Positions 22,101-31,110 are shown, counted from the stretch's first letter. The stretch is DNA of 64,000 nt from CAZAOA01 sp964486765 (GCA_964486765.1 CAZAOA010000001.1:1-64000), one strand, 5' to 3'. Translations and numbers: made by a program. Notes: generated by a model from the letters alone, not told the origin.

Positions 22101-25073
22101 ATGTTTAAAAAAATAGATCCTAAATTAGACATTGTCAAAGAGGAAGAAAAAGTCCTTAAGTTTTGGGATGAAAATAAAATCTTTAAAAAAACACTAGAGA
22201 AAAATAAGGACAAAGAAAAATTCATCTTCTTTGAAGGACCTCCAACTGCCAACGGAAAGCTCGGCATTCATCATGTTTTAGCCAGAGTGTTTAAAGATGC
22301 AATCCCGCGCTACAAGACAATGAAGGGTTACAATGTGCCTAGAAAAGCTGGTTGGGACACTCAAGGTCTTCCGGTTGAGTTAGAAGTTGAAAAACATCTT
22401 GGGATCTCTGGAAAAGATCAGATAGAGAATTTGGTTGAAGGGGATAGGGTTGCATCAATCAAGAAGTTCAACGATCAATGTCGCGAAAGTGTCTGGAAAT
22501 ACACTAAAGAGTGGGAAGATGTTACAAAAAGAATATTTTATTGGCTAGATATGGAGAAACCATATGCTACTCATGATAAAAAATACATCGAGTCTTTGTG
22601 GTGGATAGTCAATGAAGCTTACAAACAAGATTTACTTTACAAGGGTCATAAGGTTGTGCCACACTGCTCTCGTTGTGGGACAGCGCTAAGTTCTCACGAG
22701 GTTGCACAAGGTTACAAGGATGTGACTGAAAAATCAGTCTATATAAAATTCAATACAATCGGATCCAACAATGAAAAGCTGTTGGCTTGGACGACAACTC
22801 CCTGGACGCTACCTGGCAATGTTGGGTTGGCTGTTGGTGAAGACGTTGATTATGTAAAAGTGAAACAGGGTGAAGAGATTTTGATTTTAGCTAAGTCGCG
22901 TCTAGAAATATTGAATGACAAATACGAAGTTATTGAAAAAATGAAAGGAAAAGATTTGGAAGGGATAGAATATGAACCGTTGTTTGATGTTGAAGGTGGG
23001 GAAAACGAAATATCTCATAAGGTGATCTTAGCTGATTTTGTAACTACAGAAGATGGAACAGGGATCGTCCACACTGCAGTTATGTATGGAGAAGATGACT
23101 ATCTGTTGGGCGATAAAGTTGGACTTCCAAAAAATCATACGGTTGGCGAAGATGGAAAGTTCCTTTCGAATGTCGAAAAATGGGCTGGAGTGTTTGTTAA
23201 AAAAGCCGAACCAGAAATCATTGCCGATCTTAAAGAGCGAAATTTACTGTACAAGGACGAATATTATACTCATTCTTATCCGCACTGTTGGCGCTGTGGC
23301 TCTCCGCTTCTTTATTATGCGAGAGACTCTTGGTATTTTGCCATGAGTAAACTTAAAGATAAGCTTCTTAAGAATAATGAAAAGATAAATTGGATACCAT
23401 CTCATCTTAAAAAAGGACGATTCGGAGACTGGCTAGAAAATGTAAACGATTGGGCGATCTCACGAAGTCGGTATTGGGGTACCCCACTTCCTATTTGGGA
23501 ATGTTCAGAAAAGAAACAAGATATAAAAAACCCCACTTTACCAAGGCTACGAGGGGCAGGCAAGATACAAACATCATGTGATAATTTTATTGTAATACAA
23601 TCATACGAAGAATTAGCTAAGCTATCTGGAAAAGAGATAAATATTGAGAGTTTTGATCCACATCGACCATATATTGATGATATTGAAATCAAATGCGACA
23701 AATGTGGTGGCAAGATGAATCGTGTAGAAGAAGTTATGGATTGTTGGTTTGATTCAGGGTCAATGCCGTATGCTCAAAATCATTATCCATTTGAAAATAA
23801 GGATCTGATAAAAGCAGATTTTCCAGCAGATTATATATCTGAAGCGATTGATCAAACTCGTGGATGGTTTTATTCGCTTTTGGCTGTATCAACAATAGTT
23901 CAAGATGACACCAGTTATAAAAATGTTATCTCTTTGGGACATATAATGGATGACAAGGGTCATAAGATGAGTAAATCTGTAGGAAATATTATCGATCCCA
24001 TGGACGTAATAAACAAATTTGGTGCTGATCCGCTCCGATACTTTTTCTACACGATTAATCAACCAGGGGATACAAAAAACTACAGTGAAAAAGGAATGCT
24101 GACAGTTACAAGAAATGTATTTTTGACTCTTTGGAATGTGTATAGCTTTTTCTCAACCTATGCATCACTAGATAAATTTGAGCCATCGGATGATATAAAA
24201 TATTCAAATCCACTAGACAGATGGGTGATCTCGAAGAAGAATTCATTGATAAAAACGGTTGTTGAAGGATTGGACAGTTATGACATTTACAATCCTACAA
24301 TTGCAATTGAGAAATTTATCAATGAACTTTCGACTTGGTATGTCAGGCGATCGCGAAGTCGATTTTGGAAATCCGAAAATGATTCAGACAAAAATGATGC
24401 ATTTAACGCTTTATACGAAGTTCTGGTTGACTTATCAAAATTGATGGCTCCATTCACTCCAGCATTTTCCGAGATGATTTATACTGGGTTAAAATCTGAC
24501 AACGATCCAGAATCAGTACACTTATGTGATTACCCTGAGGCGGGAAGCATTGATAAAGAAATAATGCAAAGCATGGATCGATTAAAAGAGATAGTAGAAC
24601 AAGGTCACGCCGAGCGTTCAACATTGCAGATAAAACTTCGACAACCTCTTAAAAAAGCAGAGTATGTTGGTGAGAGTTTGGGTGATGAGTTAGAAGCGAT
24701 ACTTCTTGAAGAGCTAAATGTAAAAGAAGTCGAAGCTGTAAAGAAGTTAAATTTTGAGACAAAAGTAGAGAATTCTTTTGTTGCATTTGATCCAGATATC
24801 TCGGATGAACTTAAAGCAGAAGGCACAGCAAGAGAGTTGATTCGTATGATTCAGGGCATGAGAAAAAAGGCTGAATTTCAGGTGGAGGATCGGATAACTC
24901 TAAATTACGAAACTTCGGACAATATCAAAAAAGTATTTGAAGATAAATCAGAGATGATCAAAAAAGAGATCTTGGCAACCAACATTAATGCAATAAAATC
25001 AGATTGTGAATTTGAAAAAGAACTTGAAATAGGGGAAGATAAAGTCTGGATAGGAATCAGTCGAATTAAATGA
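22101..25073 (+). CDS. ileS: Isoleucyl-tRNA synthetase
   Basis: 990 residues. HIGH motif in GPPTANGKLGIHHVLAR, KMSKS motif in GHKMSKSVGN, editing (CP1) domain with WTTTPWTLPGN, and zinc-type CxxC pairs in HCSRCG and CDKCGG. GWDTQGLPVE and the CSRCGTALSSHEVAQGYKDV-like region are those of the eukaryote-like type 2 IleRS, a class that in other bacteria is insensitive to mupirocin; that property is inference here. Between EKKQDIK and FIVIQS an extra peptide NPTLPRLRGAGKIQTSCDN is encoded by a repeat-like DNA stretch (23530-23562). Start at 22101 preferred over GTG at 22092. Confidence 0.95.
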   Translation: MFKKIDPKLDIVKEEEKVLKFWDENKIFKKTLEKNKDKEKFIFFEGPPTANGKLGIHHVLARVFKDAIPRYKTMKGYNVPRKAGWDTQGLPVELEVEKHLGISGKDQIENLVEGDRVASIKKFNDQCRESVWKYTKEWEDVTKRIFYWLDMEKPYATHDKKYIESLWWIVNEAYKQDLLYKGHKVVPHCSRCGTALSSHEVAQGYKDVTEKSVYIKFNTIGSNNEKLLAWTTTPWTLPGNVGLAVGEDVDYVKVKQGEEILILAKSRLEILNDKYEVIEKMKGKDLEGIEYEPLFDVEGGENEISHKVILADFVTTEDGTGIVHTAVMYGEDDYLLGDKVGLPKNHTVGEDGKFLSNVEKWAGVFVKKAEPEIIADLKERNLLYKDEYYTHSYPHCWRCGSPLLYYARDSWYFAMSKLKDKLLKNNEKINWIPSHLKKGRFGDWLENVNDWAISRSRYWGTPLPIWECSEKKQDIKNPTLPRLRGAGKIQTSCDNFIVIQSYEELAKLSGKEINIESFDPHRPYIDDIEIKCDKCGGKMNRVEEVMDCWFDSGSMPYAQNHYPFENKDLIKADFPADYISEAIDQTRGWFYSLLAVSTIVQDDTSYKNVISLGHIMDDKGHKMSKSVGNIIDPMDVINKFGADPLRYFFYTINQPGDTKNYSEKGMLTVTRNVFLTLWNVYSFFSTYASLDKFEPSDDIKYSNPLDRWVISKKNSLIKTVVEGLDSYDIYNPTIAIEKFINELSTWYVRRSRSRFWKSENDSDKNDAFNALYEVLVDLSKLMAPFTPAFSEMIYTGLKSDNDPESVHLCDYPEAGSIDKEIMQSMDRLKEIVEQGHAERSTLQIKLRQPLKKAEYVGESLGDELEAILLEELNVKEVEAVKKLNFETKVENSFVAFDPDISDELKAEGTARELIRMIQGMRKKAEFQVEDRITLNYETSDNIKKVFEDKSEMIKKEILATNINAIKSDCEFEKELEIGEDKVWIGISRIK
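23530..23562. repeat. Repeat-derived in-frame insert in ileS
   Basis: CCCCACTTTACCAAGGCTAC and GAGGGGCAGGC resemble the CCTTCG...GGGCAGG dispersed repeats in this window. They fall in a segment of IleRS that is normally short between the WEC zinc site and the EELAKLSG helix. Confidence 0.5.
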
Positions 25074-25083
25074 AGAAACCACA

Positions 25084-25122
25084 CCTGCCCGAAATGCTAT
25101 ATATAACGTGGCAGGCGGGCGG
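25084..25122. repeat. Palindrome CCTGCCCG...GGCAGGCGGGC
   Basis: CCTGCCCGAAATGCTATATA is followed by TAACGTGGCAGGCGGGCGG. A near relative, CCTGCCCGCAATGCTACGC...GCGTTGTAGGCGGGC, is inserted in frame in tgt at 50602-50640. Here it is intergenic, between ileS and rodA. Confidence 0.7.
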
Positions 25123-25205
25123 TCAAACACGGATCGGGTTAAGATAGATATTTCCTTATCTGTGTTTCCGCCACAAGGCGGACAGTGTGAAAATCAGTGT
25201 GCGTT

Positions 25206-26321
25206 ATGTTCAAACACCTAAAGGCTTTAGATTTTTCGCTACTTATAGCTCCATTTATTCTCTCTGCGATTTCGATCGCTCTAATTTTCAGTTTAGTTTT
25301 TTCAAGCGCAGATGCATCACTTGCTTTTAGACAAGGAATCTTTGTCAGTCTTGGGGTGATCGCTATGTTTATCTTTGCTTTGGTGGATTATAGAAGTTTT
25401 CAAGGAACGTGGTGGATTTTTTATCTTATCTCAGTTCTACTTCTATTATATGTTGAGATATTTGGTTTTGTATCAGGCGGAGCTGCTCGTTGGATAGACT
25501 TAGGTTTTTTTAAACTTCAGCCTTCTGAAATTGCTAAAGTTGGTGTGATAGTAACACTGGCTAGCTACTTTTCGGGTAAGATTGGACGCTCAAGCATCGT
25601 CAATTACATTGTATCTGGAATTTTAACTCTGGTTCCTTTAGTTTTAGTTTTAAGAGAACCAGATCTTGGCTCTGGTTTGGTTTTGGTCTTTATCTATATA
25701 TTGACTGTGATACTTTCAAAACCGAGTTTGAAAAAATCGTTAGCATTTGGCAGTATCATTGCAACTTTTCTTTTGATATTTGTTTTAGCAGTTGCAAATG
25801 TTTCACCTTTTGGGGGTCTTCTAAAAGATTATCAGCGTAATCGTGTAATGACCTTTGTCGATCCTGATCTGGATCCATATGGGCAGGGTTACAATGTTCG
25901 TCAAGCCCAGATCACTTTGGGTAGTGGAGGAATGTTTGGACAAGGTTTGGGTAGAGGTTCGCAGAGTCAACTTAAATTTTTACCGAAACCTCATACAGAC
26001 TTTATCTTTGCGGGAGCAGGGGAAGCGCTAGGGTTCTTGGGGAGTATGGTTATTGTTTTAATCTATTTGTATATGATAATGCGAATATTTATAATTGCTG
26101 GAAAGGCTAGAGATGATTTTGGGATGTTTATAGCGCTAGGAGTTGGGGCGATGTTTTTATTTCAAGTCTGCATAAACATCGGGATGAACCTTGGTCTGAC
26201 TCCCGTAACCGGTATCCCGTTGCCGTTTATGTCATATGGCGGATCTTCTATATTGGTCTCATTTATCTCGCTTGGAATCATCCAAAGTATCTACATAAGA
26301 CATAAAAGACTTAAGTTTTAA
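25206..26321 (+). CDS. rodA: RodA/FtsW-type SEDS peptidoglycan glycosyltransferase
   Basis: 371 residues, about ten membrane spans. SEDS signatures: RWIDLGFFKLQPSEIAKVG, LREPDLGSGLVL, the conserved loop FVDPDLDPYGQGYNVRQAQI with the essential aspartate, GQGLGRGSQSQLKFLPKPHT and the final GIPLPFMSYGGSSIL. SEDS proteins polymerise glycan strands from lipid II, paired with a class B PBP. The FKLQPSE and GRGSQ forms suit RodA rather than FtsW, but the division/elongation assignment is uncertain without the partner gene. Start at the second in-frame start codon (ATG 25206). Confidence 0.88.
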   Translation: MFKHLKALDFSLLIAPFILSAISIALIFSLVFSSADASLAFRQGIFVSLGVIAMFIFALVDYRSFQGTWWIFYLISVLLLLYVEIFGFVSGGAARWIDLGFFKLQPSEIAKVGVIVTLASYFSGKIGRSSIVNYIVSGILTLVPLVLVLREPDLGSGLVLVFIYILTVILSKPSLKKSLAFGSIIATFLLIFVLAVANVSPFGGLLKDYQRNRVMTFVDPDLDPYGQGYNVRQAQITLGSGGMFGQGLGRGSQSQLKFLPKPHTDFIFAGAGEALGFLGSMVIVLIYLYMIMRIFIIAGKARDDFGMFIALGVGAMFLFQVCINIGMNLGLTPVTGIPLPFMSYGGSSILVSFISLGIIQSIYIRHKRLKF

Positions 26322-26329
26322 TCAAAAGC

Positions 26330-26358
26330 TTGACAATGTTTTCTATATAAAGTAAACT
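26330..26358 (+). promoter_or_regulatory. Promoter of the rplU-secE-nusG-rplK cluster
   Basis: TTGACA (26330-26335), 17-base spacer, TAAACT (26353-26358), about 105 bases before rplU. Confidence 0.75.
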
Positions 26359-26367
26359 TGAGTTAAC

Positions 26368-26397
26368 AATTTAAGGACCGCAGGTTCTTTTTAAATT
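26368..26397 (+). promoter_or_regulatory. Hairpin in the rplU leader
   Basis: AATTTAAGGACC-GCA-GGTTCTTTTTAAATT forms an imperfect stem with an internal T run. It could be an attenuator for ribosomal protein autoregulation (inference). Confidence 0.4.
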
Positions 26398-26464
26398 ACA
26401 GAAGATTGTAATTTTACTACGAATTACGAATCAGACTAAATTACGAATACTATAGAGAGTAGAA

Positions 26465-26782
26465 ATGAATTTTGCAGTAATTGAACACAATAAAAATCAA
26501 TATAAAGTTGAAGAAGGAAAAACCGTTGACCTTCCAAATTTTGAGTACGATGAGAAAAAGAAAAAAATTGAATTTGATAAAGTTTTACTTATAGAGATTG
26601 ATGAGAAAGCTGAAGTTGGAACCCCTTACATTGATAAAGCAAAAGTAAGTGGTGAGATTGTTGAGTCCTTTAGATCAAAAAAACTCAGAGTTTTTAAATT
26701 TAAACCGAAGAAACGGTATCAGAGAACTCACGGACAACGTCAAACTTATGTAACTGTGAAGATTAATAAAATATCTAAATAG
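26465..26782 (+). CDS. rplU: Ribosomal protein bL21
   Basis: 105 residues, full length. Family features: FAVIEHNKNQYKVEEGKTV at the start, a VLLIEID strand, and the basic C-terminal loop KFKPKKRYQRTHGQRQTYVTVKI that contacts 23S rRNA. In most bacteria rplU is followed by rpmA (L27); here secE follows after eight bases, so rpmA is elsewhere or absent. Preceded by GAGAGTAGAA without a strong Shine-Dalgarno sequence. Confidence 0.93.
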   Translation: MNFAVIEHNKNQYKVEEGKTVDLPNFEYDEKKKKIEFDKVLLIEIDEKAEVGTPYIDKAKVSGEIVESFRSKKLRVFKFKPKKRYQRTHGQRQTYVTVKINKISK

Positions 26783-26790
26783 AGTATTTT

Positions 26791-26979
26791 ATGAAAAAGG
26801 TTAAAAAGTATTTTCAAGGCGTATGGGGAGAGTTAAAGAAAGTGACTTGGCCAACCAAGAAGGAAGTTTTCAATCACACCATAATCGTGATTATTTCATC
26901 AGTTGTAGTGATGTTAGTGGTTGCTGTGTTAGACTTTGGTCTATCTGCAGCAGTAGAGTATGTAATATCTCTAAATTAA
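26791..26979 (+). CDS. secE: Preprotein translocase subunit SecE
   Basis: 62 residues with the minimal SecE layout: amphipathic GVWGELKKVTWPTKKEVFNH followed by a single membrane span (about residues 32-58). The KKVTWP motif is the family hallmark. SecE clamps SecY in the membrane channel. Placed before nusG as in most bacteria. Confidence 0.93.
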   Translation: MKKVKKYFQGVWGELKKVTWPTKKEVFNHTIIVIISSVVVMLVVAVLDFGLSAAVEYVISLN

Positions 26980-26991
26980 TTAGGGGATCCT

Positions 26992-27669
26992 ATGGGAAAA
27001 GATAAACCATCCGTCTCAATGAAAAGCCGAGATAAAAAAGTCGATCAGTTAAAAACTGATGACAAACAACATAATATAATCAAAGACTCGATGGATGAAA
27101 AAGATGGCGAAAAAGAGCGACGCTTTTTGACATTCAAACAGTCTGGTGAGAGAAACTGGTATGTGATTCATACTTATTCAGGCTATGAAGAACAGGTTGC
27201 GGACTCGCTAAAACAACGAATCGAATCACTTGGAATGCAGGACAGGATTTTTGACGTAGTTGTGCCAAAAGAAAAACAGATTGAGATAAAAAATGGAAAA
27301 AGAAAAGTTGTTGGAAAAAGAATTTTCCCAGGCTATGTTATGGTTGATATGATCGTTACTGATGACTCATGGTATGTTGTTCGAAATACTCCAAACGTTA
27401 CCGGATTTATCGGTTTTGGGGTAAGACCAACTCCAATGTCTGAACCAGAGATTAAACGCATCAAGAAAAGAATGGGAGTTGAGGAGCCAAAATATAAAGT
27501 TGACTTTAAAGTTGACGAACTTGTTAAAATCACGGACGGAGCGCTTAAAGGATTTGAAGGAAAAGTACAAGAGATTGATGAAGATAAAGGAGCAGTTAAA
27601 GTTCTGGTGAATATGTTCGGAAGAGAAACACCAGTGAATTTGGATTTCCTTCAGGTTAAGAAAGTATAG
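26992..27669 (+). CDS. nusG: Transcription termination/antitermination factor NusG
   Basis: 225 residues. After a charged N-terminal extension of about 47 residues, the NGN domain starts at RNWYVIHTYSGYEEQVADSL, includes GKRIFPGYVMVDM and VRNTPNVTGFIG, and the C-terminal KOW domain reads VDELVKITDGALKGFEGKV. NusG links RNA polymerase to ribosome or Rho. The extension is longer than in most bacteria. Twelve bases after secE, in the usual secE-nusG-rplK order. Confidence 0.94.
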   Translation: MGKDKPSVSMKSRDKKVDQLKTDDKQHNIIKDSMDEKDGEKERRFLTFKQSGERNWYVIHTYSGYEEQVADSLKQRIESLGMQDRIFDVVVPKEKQIEIKNGKRKVVGKRIFPGYVMVDMIVTDDSWYVVRNTPNVTGFIGFGVRPTPMSEPEIKRIKKRMGVEEPKYKVDFKVDELVKITDGALKGFEGKVQEIDEDKGAVKVLVNMFGRETPVNLDFLQVKKV

Positions 27670-27689
27670 AAGATAAATTGAAATTATAA

Positions 27690-27722
27690 CACAGATCATT
27701 TACACAGATACACACAGATTTT
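27690..27722. repeat. CACAGAT-type intergenic repeat
   Basis: AACACAGATCATTTACACAG followed by ATACACACAGATT. Similar strings occur at about 28434-28470, 32218-32250 and 41690-41725, with a CGCGGAT variant at 51370-51400. They are always between genes. Confidence 0.65.
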
Positions 27723-27739
27723 ATGAGAAGAAAGAAACT

Positions 27740-28162
27740 ATGAAAGAGATTAAAACTAAAATTAAATTGCAGTGTCCAGCCGGAAAAGCTAATCCAGCTC
27801 CACCGGTAGGTCCTGCTTTGGGTCAACATGGTGTGAACATCATGGATTTTTGTAAGATGTTCAATGACCAAACTAAAGACAAGGGAGGTCTTACCATCCC
27901 TGTTGAGATAACAGTTTACGAAGATAGGTCCTTTACTTTCATTACGAAAGAGCCACCTGCAGCAGTCCTTATCAAGCAAGCTGCAGGAATAGAGAAAGGT
28001 GCCGGAAACTCAAAGAAAGATAAAGTAGCAAAATTAAGTAAAGCTCAAGTTAAAGAGATAGCAGAGAAAAAAATGCCGGATCTAAATGCTGCGACAGTGG
28101 AATCAGCAATGAGAGTTATAGCGGGTACTGCACGAAGTATGGGTGTTGAGGTAGAAAAATAA
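27740..28162 (+). CDS. rplK: Ribosomal protein uL11
   Basis: 140 residues, full length: KIKLQCPAGKANPAPPVGPA with the family signature, GQHGVNIMDFCKMFN, and the C-terminal rRNA-binding domain ending ARSMGVEVEK. L11 forms the GTPase-associated centre with L10 and L7/L12. Normally rplA follows directly; here rplK is followed by a terminator and rplA lies about 19 kb away, so the classical L11-L1 operon is broken. Confidence 0.95.
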   Translation: MKEIKTKIKLQCPAGKANPAPPVGPALGQHGVNIMDFCKMFNDQTKDKGGLTIPVEITVYEDRSFTFITKEPPAAVLIKQAAGIEKGAGNSKKDKVAKLSKAQVKEIAEKKMPDLNAATVESAMRVIAGTARSMGVEVEK

Positions 28163-28284
28163 TTAATATTTTCAGTTAGCATTTGTATTTATTATTTTTC
28201 TTGCTACCCTCCCTAGCCAACCTCTCGAAGACTCGCCGGGTACGAAAATTAACAAATACAAATAACTGTTCCATCAATAAAATA

Positions 28285-28315
28285 AAAAACCTCCTATCTA
28301 AAGATGGAGGTTTTT
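28285..28315 (+). terminator. rplK operon terminator
   Basis: AAAAACCTCC (28285-28294) and GGAGGTTTTT (28306-28315). Confidence 0.85.
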
Positions 28316-28317
28316 GT

Positions 28318-28407
28318 CTGATAAGTGCTACCTGTCTCCACGATCACCCGTAGGGTAAAAGTAGAGCGCCTAAGGAGGGGCAAAGGCTTTCAGATAGCAC
28401 ACATCAG
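28318..28407. other. Structured element of unknown function
   Basis: CTGAT..GTGCTA at 28318-28330 pairs with TAGCAC..ATCAG at 28395-28407, enclosing smaller hairpins (ACCC-GTA-GGGT). About 90 bases between the rplK terminator and mfd. No known RNA family is recognised. It might be a small RNA or another repeat unit. Confidence 0.35.
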
Positions 28408-28597
28408 GCAATGATGATAAGTTGTAATTCTAACACAGAAACTTTTCACAGAATTACACAGATAAGGAAGTAACTATCTAATCTTTCGGTGTAATATCAG
28501 TAAACGTGATTTCTGTTTGTCTTAACAGTGTCTCCAAACAGTGTGCATTTCAGTGTGGTTAGTGTTCATATTATATCATATATAAAGTATATTTCAA

Positions 28598-30421
28598 ATG
28601 TCAAATTCGATAGTGTTAAAAGTTGGAAAAAGAATTACAATCAATGAGTTGATTGCATTTTTGGTTGACAACGGTTATGAACGAATCCAAAATCCAGATC
28701 TCAAATACGCCGGTGAGTTTAATGTAATTGGTGACGTTGTTCGGATCTATCCGGTAAATAAAACAGAACCGATTATCATATACTTCTTCGATATAAATGT
28801 TGAAAAGATTTCAGAGATCGGTTCTAAAATCTCGCATTCAACATTTGAGATTTTACCAAATGTCTTAAGAATAGATGGCAAAAAGATTTATCCAGGAGAC
28901 TTCGTAGTTCATGAAGATCATGGCATCGGGATGTTTTCTCGGATCGGACTTAAAAAAGTAAATAATCTGGATAAAGTATATATTTATTTGGAGTATCTAA
29001 ATAATGATTCGCTGTTTGTGCCAATAAAAATGATAGATAAGATAAGCTCATACATTGGAGTTGGTAAAAGAAGACCGAAATTAAATAAACTTGGGACTCA
29101 AACATGGAAAAGAAATAAAAAGAAAATACATGAAAACATGGTTGTACTAGCGCGAGAACTTCTTAGCATTTATGCGACCCGTGAAATCAACAAAAAGAAT
29201 TCTTATAAATTAGATAACAGATGGAAGAATAAGATAATAAAAACATTTGAATTTATAGAAACTGATGACCAAAAAGAAGCACTGAAAGAAATTTATGATG
29301 ACTTAACTCGATCAAGACCAATGGATAGGCTGATTTGTGGTGATGTCGGATTTGGAAAAACTGAAGTTGCTATAAGAACTGCTACCCAAGCAATGGCAAA
29401 TGGTTTTCAAGTTGCCCTGCTCTGTCCAACCACTATTTTAGCAGAGCAACATTTTGCTACTATGAAAAAACGATTTTTGGACCTTCCGATAAAAATTGGG
29501 CTGATGTCTCGATTTCGATCTAAAGAGCAACAACTTCAAACCGCAAAAGATATTGAAAGTGGAAATGTGGATTTTATAATTGGAACCCATAGACTTCTTT
29601 CAAACGATTTAAATTTTAAAAATCTAGACCTACTTATTTTAGATGAAGAACAAAAATTTGGAGTTAAACAAAAAGAAAAACTTAAAGGAATAAGAGAAAG
29701 TATTCATGTTTTAACTTTGACTGCAACTCCCATACCAAGAACTTTATTTATGTCATTATCTGGAATCAGAGACATCTCACAAATAAATACTGCACCATTA
29801 GGTAGAAGAAACATCGATACAAAGGTTGATCTGTTCTCTGATGAGATCGTAAAAGATTATACTAGAAGAGAGATTGCAAGAAGTGGCCAAATTTATTTTT
29901 TACACAACAAAGTAGCAAATATAGAAGGAAGAGTTAAAAAGCTTAGAAAACTTTTTCCTAAATTGAGCATCTTTTCAGCTCATGGACAGATGCCGGAGCG
30001 ACAACTCTCTGATAGAATGCGAGACTTTGTAGCAAGAGAGATTGATGTTTTGGTTTGTTCAACAATAATTGAAAACGGATTGGACTTAGCCAATGTAAAT
30101 ACTCTAATTGTAGAGGAGTCAGACAGATTTGGGCTTTCTCAGCTATATCAAATTCGCGGTCGAATAGGACGTAGCAACAAACAAGCCTATTGCCTGTTTA
30201 CTCACAGAGATAAAGAACTAACACAAACTGCATATGCAAGATTGAGATCATTAGTTGATCATACAGACCTTGGTTCTGGAATGAATATCGCAATCTCGGA
30301 CTTGGAGATCCGTGGTGGTGGCAACATACTTGGACGAGAACAACACGGCGCCATGGAACAAGTTGGTTTGGTTTTGTATTCTAAAATGCTGAAATTAGCA
30401 GTAGATAAAATGACAAGTTAG
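28598..30421 (+). CDS. mfd: Short Mfd-like transcription-repair coupling helicase
   Basis: 607 residues, about half of a normal Mfd. The order is: a remnant of the UvrB-like module (1-95), the RNA polymerase interaction domain beginning GDFVVHEDHGIGMF (about 105-165), and the RecG-like helicase: Walker A CGDVGFGKTEVAIR, DEEQKFGVKQKE (DEEQ instead of DEEH/R), TATPIPRTLFMSLSG, and motif VI QLYQIRGRIGRS. It stops after GREQHGAMEQVGL, so the autoinhibitory C-terminal domain is absent, as is the full UvrA-binding part. It can probably displace stalled polymerase; recruitment of UvrA is doubtful. The ATG at 28598 has no clear ribosome binding site. Confidence 0.85.
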   Translation: MSNSIVLKVGKRITINELIAFLVDNGYERIQNPDLKYAGEFNVIGDVVRIYPVNKTEPIIIYFFDINVEKISEIGSKISHSTFEILPNVLRIDGKKIYPGDFVVHEDHGIGMFSRIGLKKVNNLDKVYIYLEYLNNDSLFVPIKMIDKISSYIGVGKRRPKLNKLGTQTWKRNKKKIHENMVVLARELLSIYATREINKKNSYKLDNRWKNKIIKTFEFIETDDQKEALKEIYDDLTRSRPMDRLICGDVGFGKTEVAIRTATQAMANGFQVALLCPTTILAEQHFATMKKRFLDLPIKIGLMSRFRSKEQQLQTAKDIESGNVDFIIGTHRLLSNDLNFKNLDLLILDEEQKFGVKQKEKLKGIRESIHVLTLTATPIPRTLFMSLSGIRDISQINTAPLGRRNIDTKVDLFSDEIVKDYTRREIARSGQIYFLHNKVANIEGRVKKLRKLFPKLSIFSAHGQMPERQLSDRMRDFVAREIDVLVCSTIIENGLDLANVNTLIVEESDRFGLSQLYQIRGRIGRSNKQAYCLFTHRDKELTQTAYARLRSLVDHTDLGSGMNIAISDLEIRGGGNILGREQHGAMEQVGLVLYSKMLKLAVDKMTS

Positions 30422-30610
30422 AAGATAGAAGATGGAATGTAGAATAAAGAATGTAGAATACAGAATACAGGAAATAGCTAAAGAGTTGTGTAAAATACTT
30501 GATGCTTTTTGGGCGGCCGCACAACATAAATCAGGTATTGATATGAATGGCTAATTTTATGTGCTTCAGAATAGGTAATTTGAATTATTAGATCTAAATA
30601 TTCTCAATAA
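30422..30610. repeat. AT-rich minisatellite-like intergenic stretch
   Basis: The first part is built from short units such as GTAGAATAAAGAAT and GTAGAATACAGAATA. The rest is AT-rich with no open frame or clear signal. Confidence 0.5.
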
Positions 30611-30640
30611 AACGAAAGCGACGACCTTTTGGGTCGCCGC
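30611..30640 (-). terminator. Terminator of the gene at 30665-31018
   Basis: On the minus strand GCGGCGACCC-AAAA-GGTCGTCGC (one mismatch) is followed by TTTCGTTTTATTG. Confidence 0.65.
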
Positions 30641-30664
30641 GAGTGTGCGTGGGTTCTTGATGGA

Positions 30665-31018
30665 CTACTCGGGTTCGGTGTCATCGGGTAGCTTCCATGG
30701 GAATACAAGCCGGGGATTGGGGGGTTCAGGACTTCTTTGAAGCTTTTCCCACATTTCGAGCTGGCCCACCCACTGCCGGAACAGAGACGTTGCCATCTCT
30801 CCAACAGAAATGCGGTCTAGGGGCGAAAAACCGTGCTCCCTAGCTCGTAACATAGCCATGCAACGCAAATCGATGGCGGTATGAGCGAGTTCATTTTGGT
30901 CATATGCCCAATCATCTAGCGTTGCGATTCCATCGGCGAATTCCTTTACCACCTCCATTGCTACTTGTACTAATTGAAGTGGGGTTGGTACCGAAACATC
31001 GGACGGGGTATCTGGCAT
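30665..31018 (-). CDS. Uncharacterised protein in a GC-rich island
   Basis: 117 residues, soluble and mostly helical, with tryptophans in the C-terminal part (FRQWVGQLEMWEKLQ) and a proline-rich end. No family is recognised. The ATG at 31018 is preceded by GAAAGGAC, the same ribosome-binding sequence as the SpoVS-like gene at 21.6 kb, and GC content is likewise higher than in mfd or dprA on either side. It has its own terminator and an elaborate dyad in its upstream region, so it is a self-contained, probably regulated unit. Confidence 0.6.
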   Translation of the reverse strand: MPDTPSDVSVPTPLQLVQVAMEVVKEFADGIATLDDWAYDQNELAHTAIDLRCMAMLRAREHGFSPLDRISVGEMATSLFRQWVGQLEMWEKLQRSPEPPNPRLVFPWKLPDDTEPE

Positions 31019-31040
31019 TGTCGTCAGTCCTTTCTAGGGT

Positions 31041-31079
31041 TAGCGATGTCGATAGTATATTACTATCATTTTATCGCTA
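31041..31079. promoter_or_regulatory. Nested dyad (operator or hairpin) between divergent genes
   Basis: TAGCGAT (31041-31047) and ATCGCTA (31073-31079) enclose GATAGTA-TAT-TACTATC (31051-31067). It lies directly upstream of the minus-strand gene starting at 31018 and about 40 bases before dprA. It has the form of an operator for a dimeric regulator. Confidence 0.5.
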
Positions 31080-31104
31080 CAAAGTCAACCCATTCGTTGT
31101 ATTG

Positions 31105-31110
31105 TATAAT
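31105..31110 (+). promoter_or_regulatory. dprA -10 box, possible leaderless transcript
   Basis: TATAAT at 31105-31110 ends six bases before the dprA ATG (31117), so transcription should begin at or next to the start codon. No good -35 box is visible at 17 bases. Confidence 0.5.
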
